A stretch of DNA of 64,000 nucleotides, taken from contig NZ_KB894116.1 in assembly GCF_000374365.1 (NCBI RefSeq), positions 123,041 to 187,040 on the forward strand. The letters run 5' to 3'. The notes under the pieces are model-generated. The model was not told the DNA's origin. It ran no database searches and worked only from the letters and a program-made list of their open reading frames with translations. The translations under genes were made by a program, and so were the position numbers. Origin of the DNA: Bacteroides gallinarum DSM 18171 = JCM 13658. GTDB lineage: Bacteria; Bacteroidota; Bacteroidia; Bacteroidales; Bacteroidaceae. Numbering within the stretch: the first letter of the stretch is position 1; the number at the start of each line of letters is the position of its first letter. This document shows, one piece after another, positions 53,170 to 61,767 of the stretch.

Positions 53170-53184
53170 GTGGAGCTGGAGGGA
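53170..53184 (-). other. Candidate att site: tmRNA 3'-end fragment
   Basis: On the minus strand these 15 bases read TCCCTCCAGCTCCAC, which as far as I recall equals the 3' end (T-arm/acceptor) of many bacterial tmRNA genes. Only this fragment is present here, immediately left of the integrase. An intact ssrA would then be expected at the far end of the element. The identification is from memory, not from alignment. Confidence 0.55.
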
Positions 53185-53297
53185 GGTAAGAGATTAATCT
53201 ACATGATTTTAAATGAGAATATACAGCACTGATATACAGTAAGTTATATTGTATATGCGAATTTTATAATCTCAAATAAATTTCTATACTATCTTAA

Positions 53298-53334
53298 ATT
53301 GGGGGAGTAGTTAAAGGTACTTACTCCCCCCAAT
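53298..53334. repeat. Inverted repeat in the attachment region
   Basis: ATTGGGGGAGTA pairs with TACTCCCCCCAAT (one extra C), loop 12 bases. It is between the candidate att site and the integrase gene; it may be an integrase/excisionase binding structure or a terminator protecting the element from outside transcription. The rest of 53185-53478 is AT-rich without a visible gene. Confidence 0.6.
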
Positions 53335-53478
53335 CTGTCTTTGTATATTCGCTCTTGAAATTGAGGAATAAAATATGGGGAAAATTGCTTTTACTATCAT
53401 GTATATTCATGTAATGGCAAGGTCTTTTCCCTACAAAATATTCCCTCTAATTTCGCCACAATTTAAAGTTTAGAGCGT

Positions 53479-54831
53479 ATGAAAAAGACTAATTTCAGCA
53501 CCAGAGCCTATGTTATGAAAAATGGGCAGTTGATGATTCGGGTCAGATGGAACAGTAAGAAGAATGAGGTAGGTTTCTCGGTGGGTTATACCATTGCCCC
53601 TATGAAGTGGGATTCAATCAAACAACTTGTAAAAGCCAACACCACGCACCAAATTAATGGAAAGACGGTGTACGCACGTGAGATAAATAATGCAATCCGT
53701 GATTTCTTGGTTTGTATCGAAGAAGTTTTCACTGAATATTCATTACACGATGAAACACCAACCACTGCCGACTTGAAAGAATTGGTTAATGAAAAGTTGG
53801 GAAGAAATAAGCCGGGAGTTGTGGAAGAAAACAAGATAAAGACACTAAGTGACATCTTCTCGGAATTTTTGCAGCTTCGCCCATTGGAAGGGGGATGGAG
53901 TAAAAATGCACAATATAAATATTGTCAGATGTGGAATCAATTGAGTAGTTGCGACCCTGACATAACATTGGAAACACTTACTGTTTCAAAAATGCAAGAA
54001 CTTGTAAGATGGTATGTGAAGAACGACTATTGTAACCGTACTATACAGAAACAGTTTAAAATAATGAAGTCTTTTCTCCGTTGGAGTTTAAAGAATGGTT
54101 ATAACGTACAGTCTGGAGTATTGGAGTTTAAACCAAAACTAAAGGTAATCCCTAAAATTGTTACTTTTTTAAAGTATAAAGAATTGATGCACTTCTTCAA
54201 CTTTGAATTTCCAAAAGAGAAGGAATATCTCTCGAAAGCAAGGGATATGTTCTGCTTCATGGCTTTTACATCGCTGAGGTATTCCGACCTTGCTGCCCTT
54301 AAACCAAGTAATATAACAGACGGTTATTTGGACCTCTGTACCGAAAAGACAGATGACAAGCTCCATATAGCCATAAACGAACATGCTCAAAAGATTATAG
54401 ATAAGTATTCGTGGTACAAAGGTGATACGTTTTTTCCAGTCCCATCCAATCAAAAGCTGAATGATTACCTGAAAGAAGCCGCAAAACTGGCAGGACTAGA
54501 CCGGGAGATAACACAGGTTTACTTCAAAGGTAATGTCCGGCATGAAGATACTTATAAGTTTTGGGAACAAATTAGCTGCCATGACGCGAGAAGGACTTTC
54601 GTCTGTTGTTCATTGGCTCTTGGTATTCCGGCAAGCGTAGTTATGAGCTGCACCGGACATTCCGACTACGAAAGCATGAAACCTTACATCGAAGTGGCGG
54701 ATGAAACACAGAAAATGCAGATGGATAAGTGGAATACCCACCAGTACAAGTCAGGCATCATAGAAAGCATGGAGAAAATGACATCGGCACAACTAAAGCA
54801 ACTTTTTGAGTATGTAAAGAAAATAGTTTAA
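53479..54831 (+). CDS. Tyrosine recombinase / integrase
   Basis: Site-specific integrase of 450 residues of the Bacteroides phage-integrase type. N-terminal arm-binding domain (about 1-110), SAM-like core-binding domain (about 118-215), and catalytic domain with Arg267 in TSLRYSDL, His368 and Arg371 in CHDARRTF, His394 in CTGHSDYESM and the nucleophile Tyr403 in MKPYIEV, so all visible catalytic positions are intact. It probably integrates the element at the neighbouring tmRNA-like site. A hairpin terminator follows at 54849. Confidence 0.95.
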   Translation: MKKTNFSTRAYVMKNGQLMIRVRWNSKKNEVGFSVGYTIAPMKWDSIKQLVKANTTHQINGKTVYAREINNAIRDFLVCIEEVFTEYSLHDETPTTADLKELVNEKLGRNKPGVVEENKIKTLSDIFSEFLQLRPLEGGWSKNAQYKYCQMWNQLSSCDPDITLETLTVSKMQELVRWYVKNDYCNRTIQKQFKIMKSFLRWSLKNGYNVQSGVLEFKPKLKVIPKIVTFLKYKELMHFFNFEFPKEKEYLSKARDMFCFMAFTSLRYSDLAALKPSNITDGYLDLCTEKTDDKLHIAINEHAQKIIDKYSWYKGDTFFPVPSNQKLNDYLKEAAKLAGLDREITQVYFKGNVRHEDTYKFWEQISCHDARRTFVCCSLALGIPASVVMSCTGHSDYESMKPYIEVADETQKMQMDKWNTHQYKSGIIESMEKMTSAQLKQLFEYVKKIV

Positions 54832-54848
54832 AATTATTTCCTATATTT

Positions 54849-54886
54849 GGACAGCATCTAGGAAATTTCCGGGTGCTGTTCTTTTT
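54849..54886 (+). terminator. Intrinsic terminator of the integrase gene
   Basis: GGACAGCA pairs with TGCTGTTC through a stem extended by GGAAATTTCC, and is followed by TTTTTAT. Confidence 0.75.
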
Positions 54887-54913
54887 ATGTTTAACTTTTA
54901 AATAATCAATGTT

Positions 54914-56455
54914 ATGACAATTGTTGAATATAGTATATTTGCTAAAAAAGCTTTCACAGAAGATATTAATTATAGTGATGAGATTACCAGTATAGGCGAA
55001 ATATTTCTTCTCAAAGTAAAAGAAGGTATAGCTAAATTAGATGAAAACACTTTTCCTCATCGTGAAGCAGACAAATTCAGCAATATGTTGCAATCTTTTG
55101 TATATGATATTTCAGAAAATAGTGAAACTACAAATATTGGGGCCTTACCATCAAATGAAAAAATAGATTTTTTAATTGATTATATTTTTTTTCTTGGAAT
55201 AAGCTTGGCTATTAAAAATCATTCTAATCCCGAATATATGTTGCATAATTTGGGAATAGAAAATTCCCAATATTTTATTCGCAAAATAAATGATATAGAA
55301 AACATTAATAATGTGGATGACCTATGTAATTCGGTTTGTGATATGCATAATCTTTTTTCCGTTATTGGCTTTGATAATTGGATGAATATGTCTTTGTGGG
55401 GCATAATCAGTTTTTTCGGAAAAGGTCTTATTGATTTTTGCAAGAATGAACCTGTTTCAAATATTTTGAGGTTCTTGAAAACTGTAAAATATTTTGGAGA
55501 AAAATATCCGACAATATACAAAGAACGAGTTGCTTCTGTTTATTATAAGCTTAAATCCTTGTTTAATGGTGATATTGAAAATCTTATACCACAAGATATT
55601 TTGGATTATTTGTTTAATAATAGTATTCAAATTAAATCTTATACAGATATAGAAGATTCAATACCAAAAGAGCTTGAAGATAAATATAAATACTTGCTAT
55701 TAGATTTTATGTTTGTATGCTATTATTATATTTATGAAAATCCCCAATATATTGTAAAGTTGGGATTTGCCTTAATGTCAGAAAAAGTATCTAACACTAT
55801 CAAAGGGGTTATGTTTTCTACATTTAAAGAACAAGCTTATGCACCCTTGATTCAATATGAATATGAATGGTGGTGTAGAGAAACAGGAAAAGAATTGTCG
55901 TTACCATTCCCTTTTTTTGAAGAAGTTATTAATTTGAAGGAAATAAATGTAGTTGATTATAATTTGAATAAAGAGAAAACTCCATTTCAAGTAACAGAAA
56001 AAGACAACATCACAAAAAAAGCGTTTCAGCAAGAAACCAATACTTTATCAGCTCAACAAAATGATATTTTATCTCATATAGACTATGAACTATACCCATA
56101 TTATACTCTATTTGATGAAAGTCGATCAGAAAAAAGAGGACACATTTTTAGAAAAGTTCATCTACCTTCTCTTATAACATACGCAGAGAATATTAAAGAT
56201 AGTTTTTCTGTGTACGGGTTCGTCTATCTTTTGTATAAAACCCAATATTTAAACTGGAAAGATACTAAATTTGATGACACATTTGTAAGGAGAATCGCTT
56301 CCATATTTGATATAGACGATAAATTGGATAAACCATATAATGAAAGTAAAGCGAAACAAAAAGCATGGGAAATTCTAGAAAACAGTCCTATACCGCTAGG
56401 GATTCTATCTGAAAAAGAAATAAAACATATACAACCTGCCAAACCTAAAAAATAG
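54914..56455 (+). CDS. Unknown AT-rich cargo protein, 513 residues
   Basis: Hydrophilic, mainly helical protein with no signal peptide; short hydrophobic stretches (FLIDYIFFLGISLAI near 87-101, LLLDFMFVCYYYIY near 261-274) look like buried helices rather than clear membrane spans. C-terminus is Lys-rich (AKPKK). I recognise no family, motif or catalytic signature. It stands alone between two terminators, just after the integrase, the usual place for accessory cargo such as anti-phage genes. Its codon use is much more AT-rich than both the chromosome and the rest of the element, implying a separate origin. Start at ATG 54914. Confidence 0.75.
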   Translation: MTIVEYSIFAKKAFTEDINYSDEITSIGEIFLLKVKEGIAKLDENTFPHREADKFSNMLQSFVYDISENSETTNIGALPSNEKIDFLIDYIFFLGISLAIKNHSNPEYMLHNLGIENSQYFIRKINDIENINNVDDLCNSVCDMHNLFSVIGFDNWMNMSLWGIISFFGKGLIDFCKNEPVSNILRFLKTVKYFGEKYPTIYKERVASVYYKLKSLFNGDIENLIPQDILDYLFNNSIQIKSYTDIEDSIPKELEDKYKYLLLDFMFVCYYYIYENPQYIVKLGFALMSEKVSNTIKGVMFSTFKEQAYAPLIQYEYEWWCRETGKELSLPFPFFEEVINLKEINVVDYNLNKEKTPFQVTEKDNITKKAFQQETNTLSAQQNDILSHIDYELYPYYTLFDESRSEKRGHIFRKVHLPSLITYAENIKDSFSVYGFVYLLYKTQYLNWKDTKFDDTFVRRIASIFDIDDKLDKPYNESKAKQKAWEILENSPIPLGILSEKEIKHIQPAKPKK

Positions 56456-56496
56456 CAGATTTCATTCCTCTCCCATTCCTCTTCCATTCTTTCTTT

Positions 56497-56545
56497 AACT
56501 CCTTGTAAAAAGATAAATATCTGTTTTATAAGGAGTTATTATTTT
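56497..56545 (+). terminator. Intrinsic terminator of the cargo gene
   Basis: Perfect 14-bp stem AACTCCTTGTAAAA/TTTTATAAGGAGTT (56497-56510 and 56524-56537) followed by ATTATTTTATT. Confidence 0.8.
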
Positions 56546-56658
56546 ATTCATTTCTAAACCTCATTCTTAGTTATATCTTCCATAATTATACTTCCATTAA
56601 AAGAACAGAACTTTGCGCCATCCTTGCAAGGAGATTAAATTAATTAATAACCAAAAAT

Positions 56659-57018
56659 ATGAAAAAAGAATTTGTAAAAGTGTCGGAAGTACTTCTTAAT
56701 AAGACAGTATTGACCATGAACGGTGCGGAATTCATAGAATTACTACACCAAGCAAAGAGAGTAGAGACAAAGGAGGAGATAAAACACCCTTCGGTGGATA
56801 GTTATTCTAATCTACCGCAGTTTGTAACAGGTATCAAAGGATTTGCACAGATATTAGGTATCTCTGTAAGTACGGTAAGCAGGATGAAAGCTGATGGACT
56901 GCTTGATGATGCAGTCTTTCAGAATGGTAAGACAGTGATCTTTGATACCTACAAAGTACTGGAAATCCTACGTGTGAGCAATAAGAAAAGAAAATTTAAT
57001 ATTAAAAACCAGAAGTAA
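56659..57018 (+). CDS. DUF3853-type helix-turn-helix protein
   Basis: 119 residues. The C-terminal half contains a HTH resembling MerR/excisionase: TGIKGFAQILGISVSTVSRMKADGLLDDAVFQNGKTVIFD, ending in a short wing and basic tail. The N-terminal half (about 1-55) is a leucine-rich helix. I associate it with the DUF3853 family found on Bacteroides mobile elements. Its stop codon shares one base with the next start (TAATG), so the two are coupled. Likely role: regulator or excision/recombination directionality factor; inference. Confidence 0.75.
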   Translation: MKKEFVKVSEVLLNKTVLTMNGAEFIELLHQAKRVETKEEIKHPSVDSYSNLPQFVTGIKGFAQILGISVSTVSRMKADGLLDDAVFQNGKTVIFDTYKVLEILRVSNKKRKFNIKNQK

Positions 57019-58082
57019 TGAGCATGATAGAAAATATTGGCGGGAAATTATCTCCTGCAGAACTAGAATTTTGCAAACAGGAAACGCAGAAGATTGCAGA
57101 CCTTTCGCCTAAAAGGTTCGCCAAAGTATTTTCAGCCTTTGTGATAGTGGATTTGCTTGGTACGGAAGAAGCGAAGGAAATCAGGATAGCAAGGCTGGAA
57201 ATGAACCGGAAGCCTAAAGCCAAAGCCATAGAATCCTTGAAAGGGACGATACTGGAAGTCGGCCCGCAAATCATGTGTCTGATTATTCCGGCTACCGTTG
57301 CGGTCAGGTTCGGATATAATGTAACGGACTTTGAAGGGAATCCCATACCGGAGAGTGAACTTTCAAGGACTGTGGTTATCATAGACGGTCAGACACGATA
57401 TTCCTCCATTAAGAAAATCAGGAAGGAATATCCGGACAAGGAAGTGCCAGGACTGTATGCCTATTTTCCTTTGCAGTGGGTAAGACTTGACAAGATGTTA
57501 CAGGCTATCAACCTGAAAGTCTTTACATGGTCTAACAGTGACTTTATGACAGGGGTATTGAGCAACACGAATATCAATGAAGAAGTGAAGGACACTTTAA
57601 GCTATATCCAAATGCTGGAAGCGAGAGGTTATAATTACACTTCTGCTTGTGAGTGGGGCACTCTTACGAAAGGTATTATCCGGAAAACACCCCTAGTGAA
57701 AGCCATGAGTGAGGAGAATCCCTGTTTGAGTTATTCATTTTCTGAATTTGGGATGAAGATACATGAGGTTGCCATGAAGAAGTTCTCAGGCAGGAATGAA
57801 GATGCGTTGAAAAACAAGACCATCCCCGAACTTGTCATAGACAAATGGAACATCGCCTGCAAGGAGCTGAGCCAGAAGGAAGCCACCGAATATATCATCG
57901 CCTTCTTGGAAGGGTTGGGAAATGATGATTTGTCGGAAATGGTATCTCCTTCCAAATACAAACGTGGCTGTGGCAAAAAGGAAGACTTTGTGAAGAAACA
58001 GTTTGAAAAATCATTCCAGGCGTTTCTAAAAGACAATCCTTATGATGAATTCAAGAACGAACAGAATGAAAAAACGGTGTAA
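57018..58082 (+). CDS. ParB/sulfiredoxin-fold-like protein
   Basis: 354 residues. The central block TVVIIDGQTRYSSIKKIRKEYPDKEVPGLYAYF matches the ParB-type DGQ-R nucleotide-binding signature, preceded by a strand region (GYNVTDFEGNPIPESEL) and followed by INLKVFTWSNSDFM. The N- and C-terminal helical parts are unassigned. A role in partition, replication control or DNA binding of the element is plausible; I am not certain that it is a true partition protein because no ParA is seen. Coupled by a one-base overlap to the DUF3853 gene. Confidence 0.65.
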   Translation: MSMIENIGGKLSPAELEFCKQETQKIADLSPKRFAKVFSAFVIVDLLGTEEAKEIRIARLEMNRKPKAKAIESLKGTILEVGPQIMCLIIPATVAVRFGYNVTDFEGNPIPESELSRTVVIIDGQTRYSSIKKIRKEYPDKEVPGLYAYFPLQWVRLDKMLQAINLKVFTWSNSDFMTGVLSNTNINEEVKDTLSYIQMLEARGYNYTSACEWGTLTKGIIRKTPLVKAMSEENPCLSYSFSEFGMKIHEVAMKKFSGRNEDALKNKTIPELVIDKWNIACKELSQKEATEYIIAFLEGLGNDDLSEMVSPSKYKRGCGKKEDFVKKQFEKSFQAFLKDNPYDEFKNEQNEKTV

Positions 58083-58419
58083 GGAGTTGATTGCGGAAGA
58101 TTATGTATTCTGTCTTCCTAAAGAGGTGAAGATAGATACGCTGCTTGTAGGTACTTATCGTTGCAATCTGAAGGTTACTTGCAATGAGATCCTCCTGAAA
58201 GCAGTCTATGCTGAAATCTTTCTCAGAAAAGGTTATAATGCAACAGACCCTAACGGAACGCTACTCACCCTGTTGGATAGCAATCTGGAGAAGCATCTGG
58301 TTATCATTGAGGATTTGAACCTTTATTTCGCATTGCAACAGGATTCGCTTCTTGAAAATGGGAATGTATTGGTGGAAATTCTCAGTGAGTTTACCAAAGG
58401 TCGAAAATGGAGTTTTTAA
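58066..58419 (+). CDS. Small protein resembling a degenerate half of the ParB-like neighbour
   Basis: 117 residues from ATG 58066, overlapping the end of the ParB-like gene by 17 bp; an ATG at 58042 is an alternative. The segment KGYNATDPNGTLLTLLDSNLEKHLVIIEDLNLYFAL lines up with FGYNVTDFEGNPIPESELSRTVVIIDGQTRYSSI of the upstream protein, split here into shared blocks GYN-TD and VII-D. The DGQ-R motif is replaced by EDLNLY, so nucleotide binding is probably lost. It may pair with or inhibit the full-length protein. Confidence 0.6.
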   Translation: MKKRCKELIAEDYVFCLPKEVKIDTLLVGTYRCNLKVTCNEILLKAVYAEIFLRKGYNATDPNGTLLTLLDSNLEKHLVIIEDLNLYFALQQDSLLENGNVLVEILSEFTKGRKWSF

Positions 58420-58480
58420 TGTGTAATCACGGGAGTGCACAGGTGAAATATACTGTGGCTCTCCTTTTAAGAGAAATGAT

Positions 58481-58555
58481 ATGAAGAACTTGTATCAAGT
58501 ATCGTTCAATGAGAAACAAATAAATTTTAAACCTGTAAAAAATGATCCCTTATGA
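58481..58555 (+). CDS. 24-residue leader peptide, stop overlapping next start
   Basis: ATG 58481 opens MKNLYQVSFNEKQINFKPVK followed by NDPL and TGA. The stop overlaps the ATG at 58552 in the sequence TTATGA, the classic layout for translational coupling. Too short to judge by composition. If translated it would control initiation of the downstream protein. Confidence 0.4.
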   Translation: MKNLYQVSFNEKQINFKPVKNDPL

Positions 58556-59262
58556 AATCAAAGAAAAAAGTAACCAGATTCTTGACTACTGATCCATTTG
58601 AACCGACAGACAATAGTGTTTACTTGGAATATCGTTCGGAAATGGAAGAAAAACTGAAAGATCCAAAGAACCTGACCTGTTCTTTTGTGATTGAACAGCT
58701 AAAAGGAATGTACAACTATTACCGCTGGGATGTTTTCTGTTGGCTTATCCAGAACTATCCTTTCCATGATGAGGAGGTACGTTCCCTGTTCAAGTTCTCA
58801 TGGTTGTTCAGTGCTCCTGATGTGAGAGCTACAGAGTTGTTGAATTGCTATATAGACAACAGATTGCTGATGACTGAACTGGAGCAGAAGGAACTGGGTA
58901 ATCTGCCATCAGAAGTCACTATTTACAAAGCAGTTCCCCTTAGAGACATGGAAGTGTCTGACAATGAAGAATGGGATCCCGGCTTTGATTGGAAGTGGTC
59001 TTTGGATTTGAGGAAAGCAGCGTTTATTGCCCATTCCCTGAAAGATGATTATATCGTCATATCAACGAAAGTGAAGAAATCAGAAATACGGGCATTGTTT
59101 CACGGGGTTGATGCCACTTATGAGCTGATTGCAGAGGGAAATTGTAAGGAGAGAGATGAGTATGGAATAGAAACATACTATCCAACAGAATATTTAGAAT
59201 CCCATCCTTATCTTCACGAGCCTATCACGGAAGAGGGAATATATCAACGCTGTGGATTTTAG
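58552..59262 (+). CDS. Possible ADP-ribosyltransferase-fold protein
   Basis: 236 residues, no signal peptide. The N-terminal 115 residues are helical and unassigned. From about 117 the pattern TIYKAVPLRD, then WKWSLDLRKAAFIAH, IVISTKVKKSEIRALF and YELIAEGN follows the order of strands in R-S-E type mono-ADP-ribosyltransferases (YRG ... SWTLD...A ... K..I.A ... E). The usual Arg is Lys here (YKA), so it may be inactive or differently tuned. Tentative fold call from pattern reading. Preceded by a coupled leader peptide and followed by a terminator. Confidence 0.5.
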   Translation: MKSKKKVTRFLTTDPFEPTDNSVYLEYRSEMEEKLKDPKNLTCSFVIEQLKGMYNYYRWDVFCWLIQNYPFHDEEVRSLFKFSWLFSAPDVRATELLNCYIDNRLLMTELEQKELGNLPSEVTIYKAVPLRDMEVSDNEEWDPGFDWKWSLDLRKAAFIAHSLKDDYIVISTKVKKSEIRALFHGVDATYELIAEGNCKERDEYGIETYYPTEYLESHPYLHEPITEEGIYQRCGF

Positions 59263-59277
59263 CCAGACCTTGAATAA

Positions 59278-59305
59278 AGTAAGTATAGGCGCCTGCTTAC
59301 TTTTA
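59278..59305 (+). terminator. Intrinsic terminator
   Basis: AGTAAG/CTTACT stem (59278-59283 and 59296-59301) enclosing the palindrome AGGCGCCT, then TTTAAAA, 16 bp after the preceding stop. Confidence 0.7.
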
Positions 59306-59321
59306 AAATAATCAATGATTT

Positions 59322-59468
59322 ATGGAAAGACTTGTCCTGACAGGAAACTCAGTGTTTTCTGCCATAGTCCTTCTTATGCCTGAAAATATCCCGGGCATAA
59401 GATGTAAGGGACTTAAAAACAGGAGGATATCAATAATAAATTTAAAAAAGACAAGAAATAATGAGTAG
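59322..59468 (+). CDS. Possible 48-residue small protein overlapping the DUF5131 gene
   Basis: Open from ATG 59322 (MERLVLTGNSVFSAIVLL) to TAG at 59466, overlapping the next start by 8 bp. The first half is mildly hydrophobic and the second half basic. It has no recognised family. The overlap would couple it to DUF5131 translation, but it may equally be an untranslated leader. Confidence 0.3.
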   Translation: MERLVLTGNSVFSAIVLLMPENIPGIRCKGLKNRRISIINLKKTRNNE

Positions 59469-60210
59469 TAACAGTAAAATCTCCTGGACTGAAACCACCT
59501 GGAATCCTGTAAGTGGTTGTAGCCCAATCAGTGAAGGATGCAGGAATTGCTATGCAAGAGTAATGGCCGGACGTCTGAAAGCGATGGGGCAGACCAAATA
59601 TCAGAACGGCTTTACTCCGGCCATACATCCTGAATGCTTGAACGAGCCATTCGGATGGAAAGGTAAAAAACTTGTGTTCGTGGCAAGCATGGGCGACCTC
59701 TTCCATAAAGACATCCCTTTTGACTTTATAGACAAAGTTATGGAAGTCGTCGGTCAGTGTCCCCGGCATACATTCCAAATCCTGACTAAACGGGCTGACA
59801 GGATGTACGGGTATTTTTCAATCCGCACCATTCCTGAAAATGTCTGGCTCGGTGTGACAGTGGAGAACAGGACGGTGAAAAGCCGTATTGATTACCTGAA
59901 AAAACTGGATGCTCCGGTACGGTTCCTAAGCTGTGAACCTCTGCTGGAAGATTTGGGTACACTGGATTTCTCAGGAATAGACTGGGTTATCGTTGGTGGT
60001 GAATCGGGAAACAGGGCAAGAAAAGTGGAAAAGGACTGGATTCTGAACATCAAATCCCAATGTGATGCAACTCCGGGTGTAGCCTTCTTTTTCAAGCAAT
60101 GGGGTACTTGGGGGGCTGATGGTGTAAAACGCAGTGCCAAAGAGAACGGATGCCTGCTGGACGGCAAAGAATATCATGCTTATCCTATCCCAAGAAAGAT
60201 AAATCCATAA
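59461..60210 (+). CDS. DUF5131 / phage Gp37-Gp68 family protein
   Basis: 249 residues. The N-terminal signature SKISWTETTWNPVSGCSPIS ends in a three-cysteine motif, Cys20, Cys27 and Cys30 (GC-x6-C-x2-C), followed by YARVMAGRL; later blocks are VFVASMGDLFHKD, FQILTKRADRM, WLGVTVEN, FLSCEPLLEDLG, WVIVGGESG and FFKQWGTWG. These are diagnostic of the DUF5131 family common in phages and mobile elements, thought to be a radical-SAM-like iron-sulfur enzyme. The reaction is unknown. No three-Cys-motif partner (TcmP) gene is next to it here. Confidence 0.9.
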   Translation: MSSNSKISWTETTWNPVSGCSPISEGCRNCYARVMAGRLKAMGQTKYQNGFTPAIHPECLNEPFGWKGKKLVFVASMGDLFHKDIPFDFIDKVMEVVGQCPRHTFQILTKRADRMYGYFSIRTIPENVWLGVTVENRTVKSRIDYLKKLDAPVRFLSCEPLLEDLGTLDFSGIDWVIVGGESGNRARKVEKDWILNIKSQCDATPGVAFFFKQWGTWGADGVKRSAKENGCLLDGKEYHAYPIPRKINP

Positions 60211-60224
60211 GTGAGTAATTAACC

Positions 60225-60270
60225 AATGAAGCTGGGGCCTTTTCATGGGTTCAGCTTCATTTATAAAAAA
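60225..60270 (+). terminator. Intrinsic terminator after the DUF5131 gene
   Basis: Perfect 10-bp stem AATGAAGCTG/CAGCTTCATT (60225-60234 and 60252-60261), loop 17 bases, then TATAAAAAA. The helicase start is 14 bp further on. Confidence 0.65.
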
Positions 60271-60275
60271 ATATA

Positions 60276-61748
60276 ATGAAGAGACAGAAAGAAATACTGG
60301 AAGAGATCCTTTCCGTACTGTACAAAACGGACTTCAAGAAAGCTTATGCCTCGGACTTGTATGACAGATGTGAGAAAGAGAGCGATCCGGATGTGAAAAA
60401 GCTGTTGCAGGATAAGATTTATTCCATTCAGATTACCGATGAGATCAGGTCTGTCCTTATTTCCGAAAAGGTGAAGGAGACTGCTAAAAAGACAGGTTAT
60501 GGTCTGGCGATCAATCAGGACAGAACCGCATACATATATAATAAGGTGTATTGGGAGGTTATACCCGAACTTGAATTGAAACACTTCTTTGGTGAGGCCC
60601 TGAAGAAAATGGGAGTGGACAAATACACCGCCATGAATGTCAGGATAGCGAATAAGCTCTATGAACAGGCCTGCTACTCTCTCTATAACCCGGTCGAACG
60701 GGAACAGGGTGTGATAAAGATCAATCTGGGCAACAAGAGCCTTATTCTCAGTGATGATGGAAGTGTGAAGGAGCAGGAGCATTCGGCTGATGATTATTTC
60801 TTCTATGTCCTTCCTTATGAGTATGATCCCAAAGCAACTTGTCCCATGTTCCATAAGTTCCTGGAGGAAGTATTGCCCCAACCGGATGTCAGACAAGTAT
60901 TGAAGGAGTTTGTCGGCTGTTGTCTTAATTCTGATATAAAACTGGAAAAGGTCTTATGCTGTATCGGAACCGGAGCAAACGGAAAAAGTGTATTCTTCGA
61001 AACGATAATGGCTGTATTGGGAGAAGAGAATGTCAGTTCGTATAACATTAATTCCCTATGTGACGATAAAGGTTACTCCCGGATCATGATTAAGAACAAG
61101 CTTCTGAACTACAGCAGTGATTTCAACGGTAAGATATGGGGTAACGGTATCTTCAAACAACTGGCCAGCGGGGAACCTGTTGAAGCCAGAAGACTGTATC
61201 AGGAACCGGAAATGGTGAAAGGATATGCAAGGCTGGCCTTCAACTGCAACTCCATTCCGACAAGCTCAGACAGCTCCTATGGTTTCCGAAGGAGACTGCT
61301 GATGATTCCTTTTAATGTAAAGATAAGCAGGGACAAGGCTGACCCGGAGCTTGCCAAGAAACTTCGGTCTGAACTCCCCGGTATCCTGTTATGGGCTATT
61401 GAAGGTCTGCAACAGTTTATCAGAAATGGAAAGAAACTCAGTCATTCTCCCACTATCGAAGCTATGGATCAGGAATATAAGGAAGATACAGACAGCGTTG
61501 CCATGTTCCTGACTAACAAGAATTATATCCCTTGCACTGATAAATTCGTGAAACTGGGAGACCTCTATAATGAATACAAGGATTACTGCAAGGCTAACAG
61601 TCTTCGTTCCGAGTCAAAGGTAAATATGAAGAGTAAGCTGAAAGATGAAGGATATACAATCGAGGAGAAGGATAAAAAGGCTGCAAAGGTCGGTATAACG
61701 AAGTCCGTTCCTTCTGTTGTCCCTCCATCCACTCCTTTTGATTCTTAA
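60276..61748 (+). CDS. Phage/plasmid primase-helicase (P4/D5-type SF3 helicase), copy 1
   Basis: 490 residues. Walker A is GTGANGKS at 231-238, preceded by the D5-type region (FLEEVLPQPDVRQVLKEFVG), followed by LNYSSDFNGKIWGNGIFKQLASGEPVEARRLYQEP (Walker B and motif C area), FNCNSIPT and a sensor/arginine region FRRRLLMIPF. A C-terminal winged-helix-like part (about 415-490) follows. No primase active site is in this protein. Replication initiation helicase of the element. A related protein is encoded from 62925. Confidence 0.88.
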   Translation: MKRQKEILEEILSVLYKTDFKKAYASDLYDRCEKESDPDVKKLLQDKIYSIQITDEIRSVLISEKVKETAKKTGYGLAINQDRTAYIYNKVYWEVIPELELKHFFGEALKKMGVDKYTAMNVRIANKLYEQACYSLYNPVEREQGVIKINLGNKSLILSDDGSVKEQEHSADDYFFYVLPYEYDPKATCPMFHKFLEEVLPQPDVRQVLKEFVGCCLNSDIKLEKVLCCIGTGANGKSVFFETIMAVLGEENVSSYNINSLCDDKGYSRIMIKNKLLNYSSDFNGKIWGNGIFKQLASGEPVEARRLYQEPEMVKGYARLAFNCNSIPTSSDSSYGFRRRLLMIPFNVKISRDKADPELAKKLRSELPGILLWAIEGLQQFIRNGKKLSHSPTIEAMDQEYKEDTDSVAMFLTNKNYIPCTDKFVKLGDLYNEYKDYCKANSLRSESKVNMKSKLKDEGYTIEEKDKKAAKVGITKSVPSVVPPSTPFDS

Positions 61749-61767
61749 AACCTTCTTTTCTTTCCCA

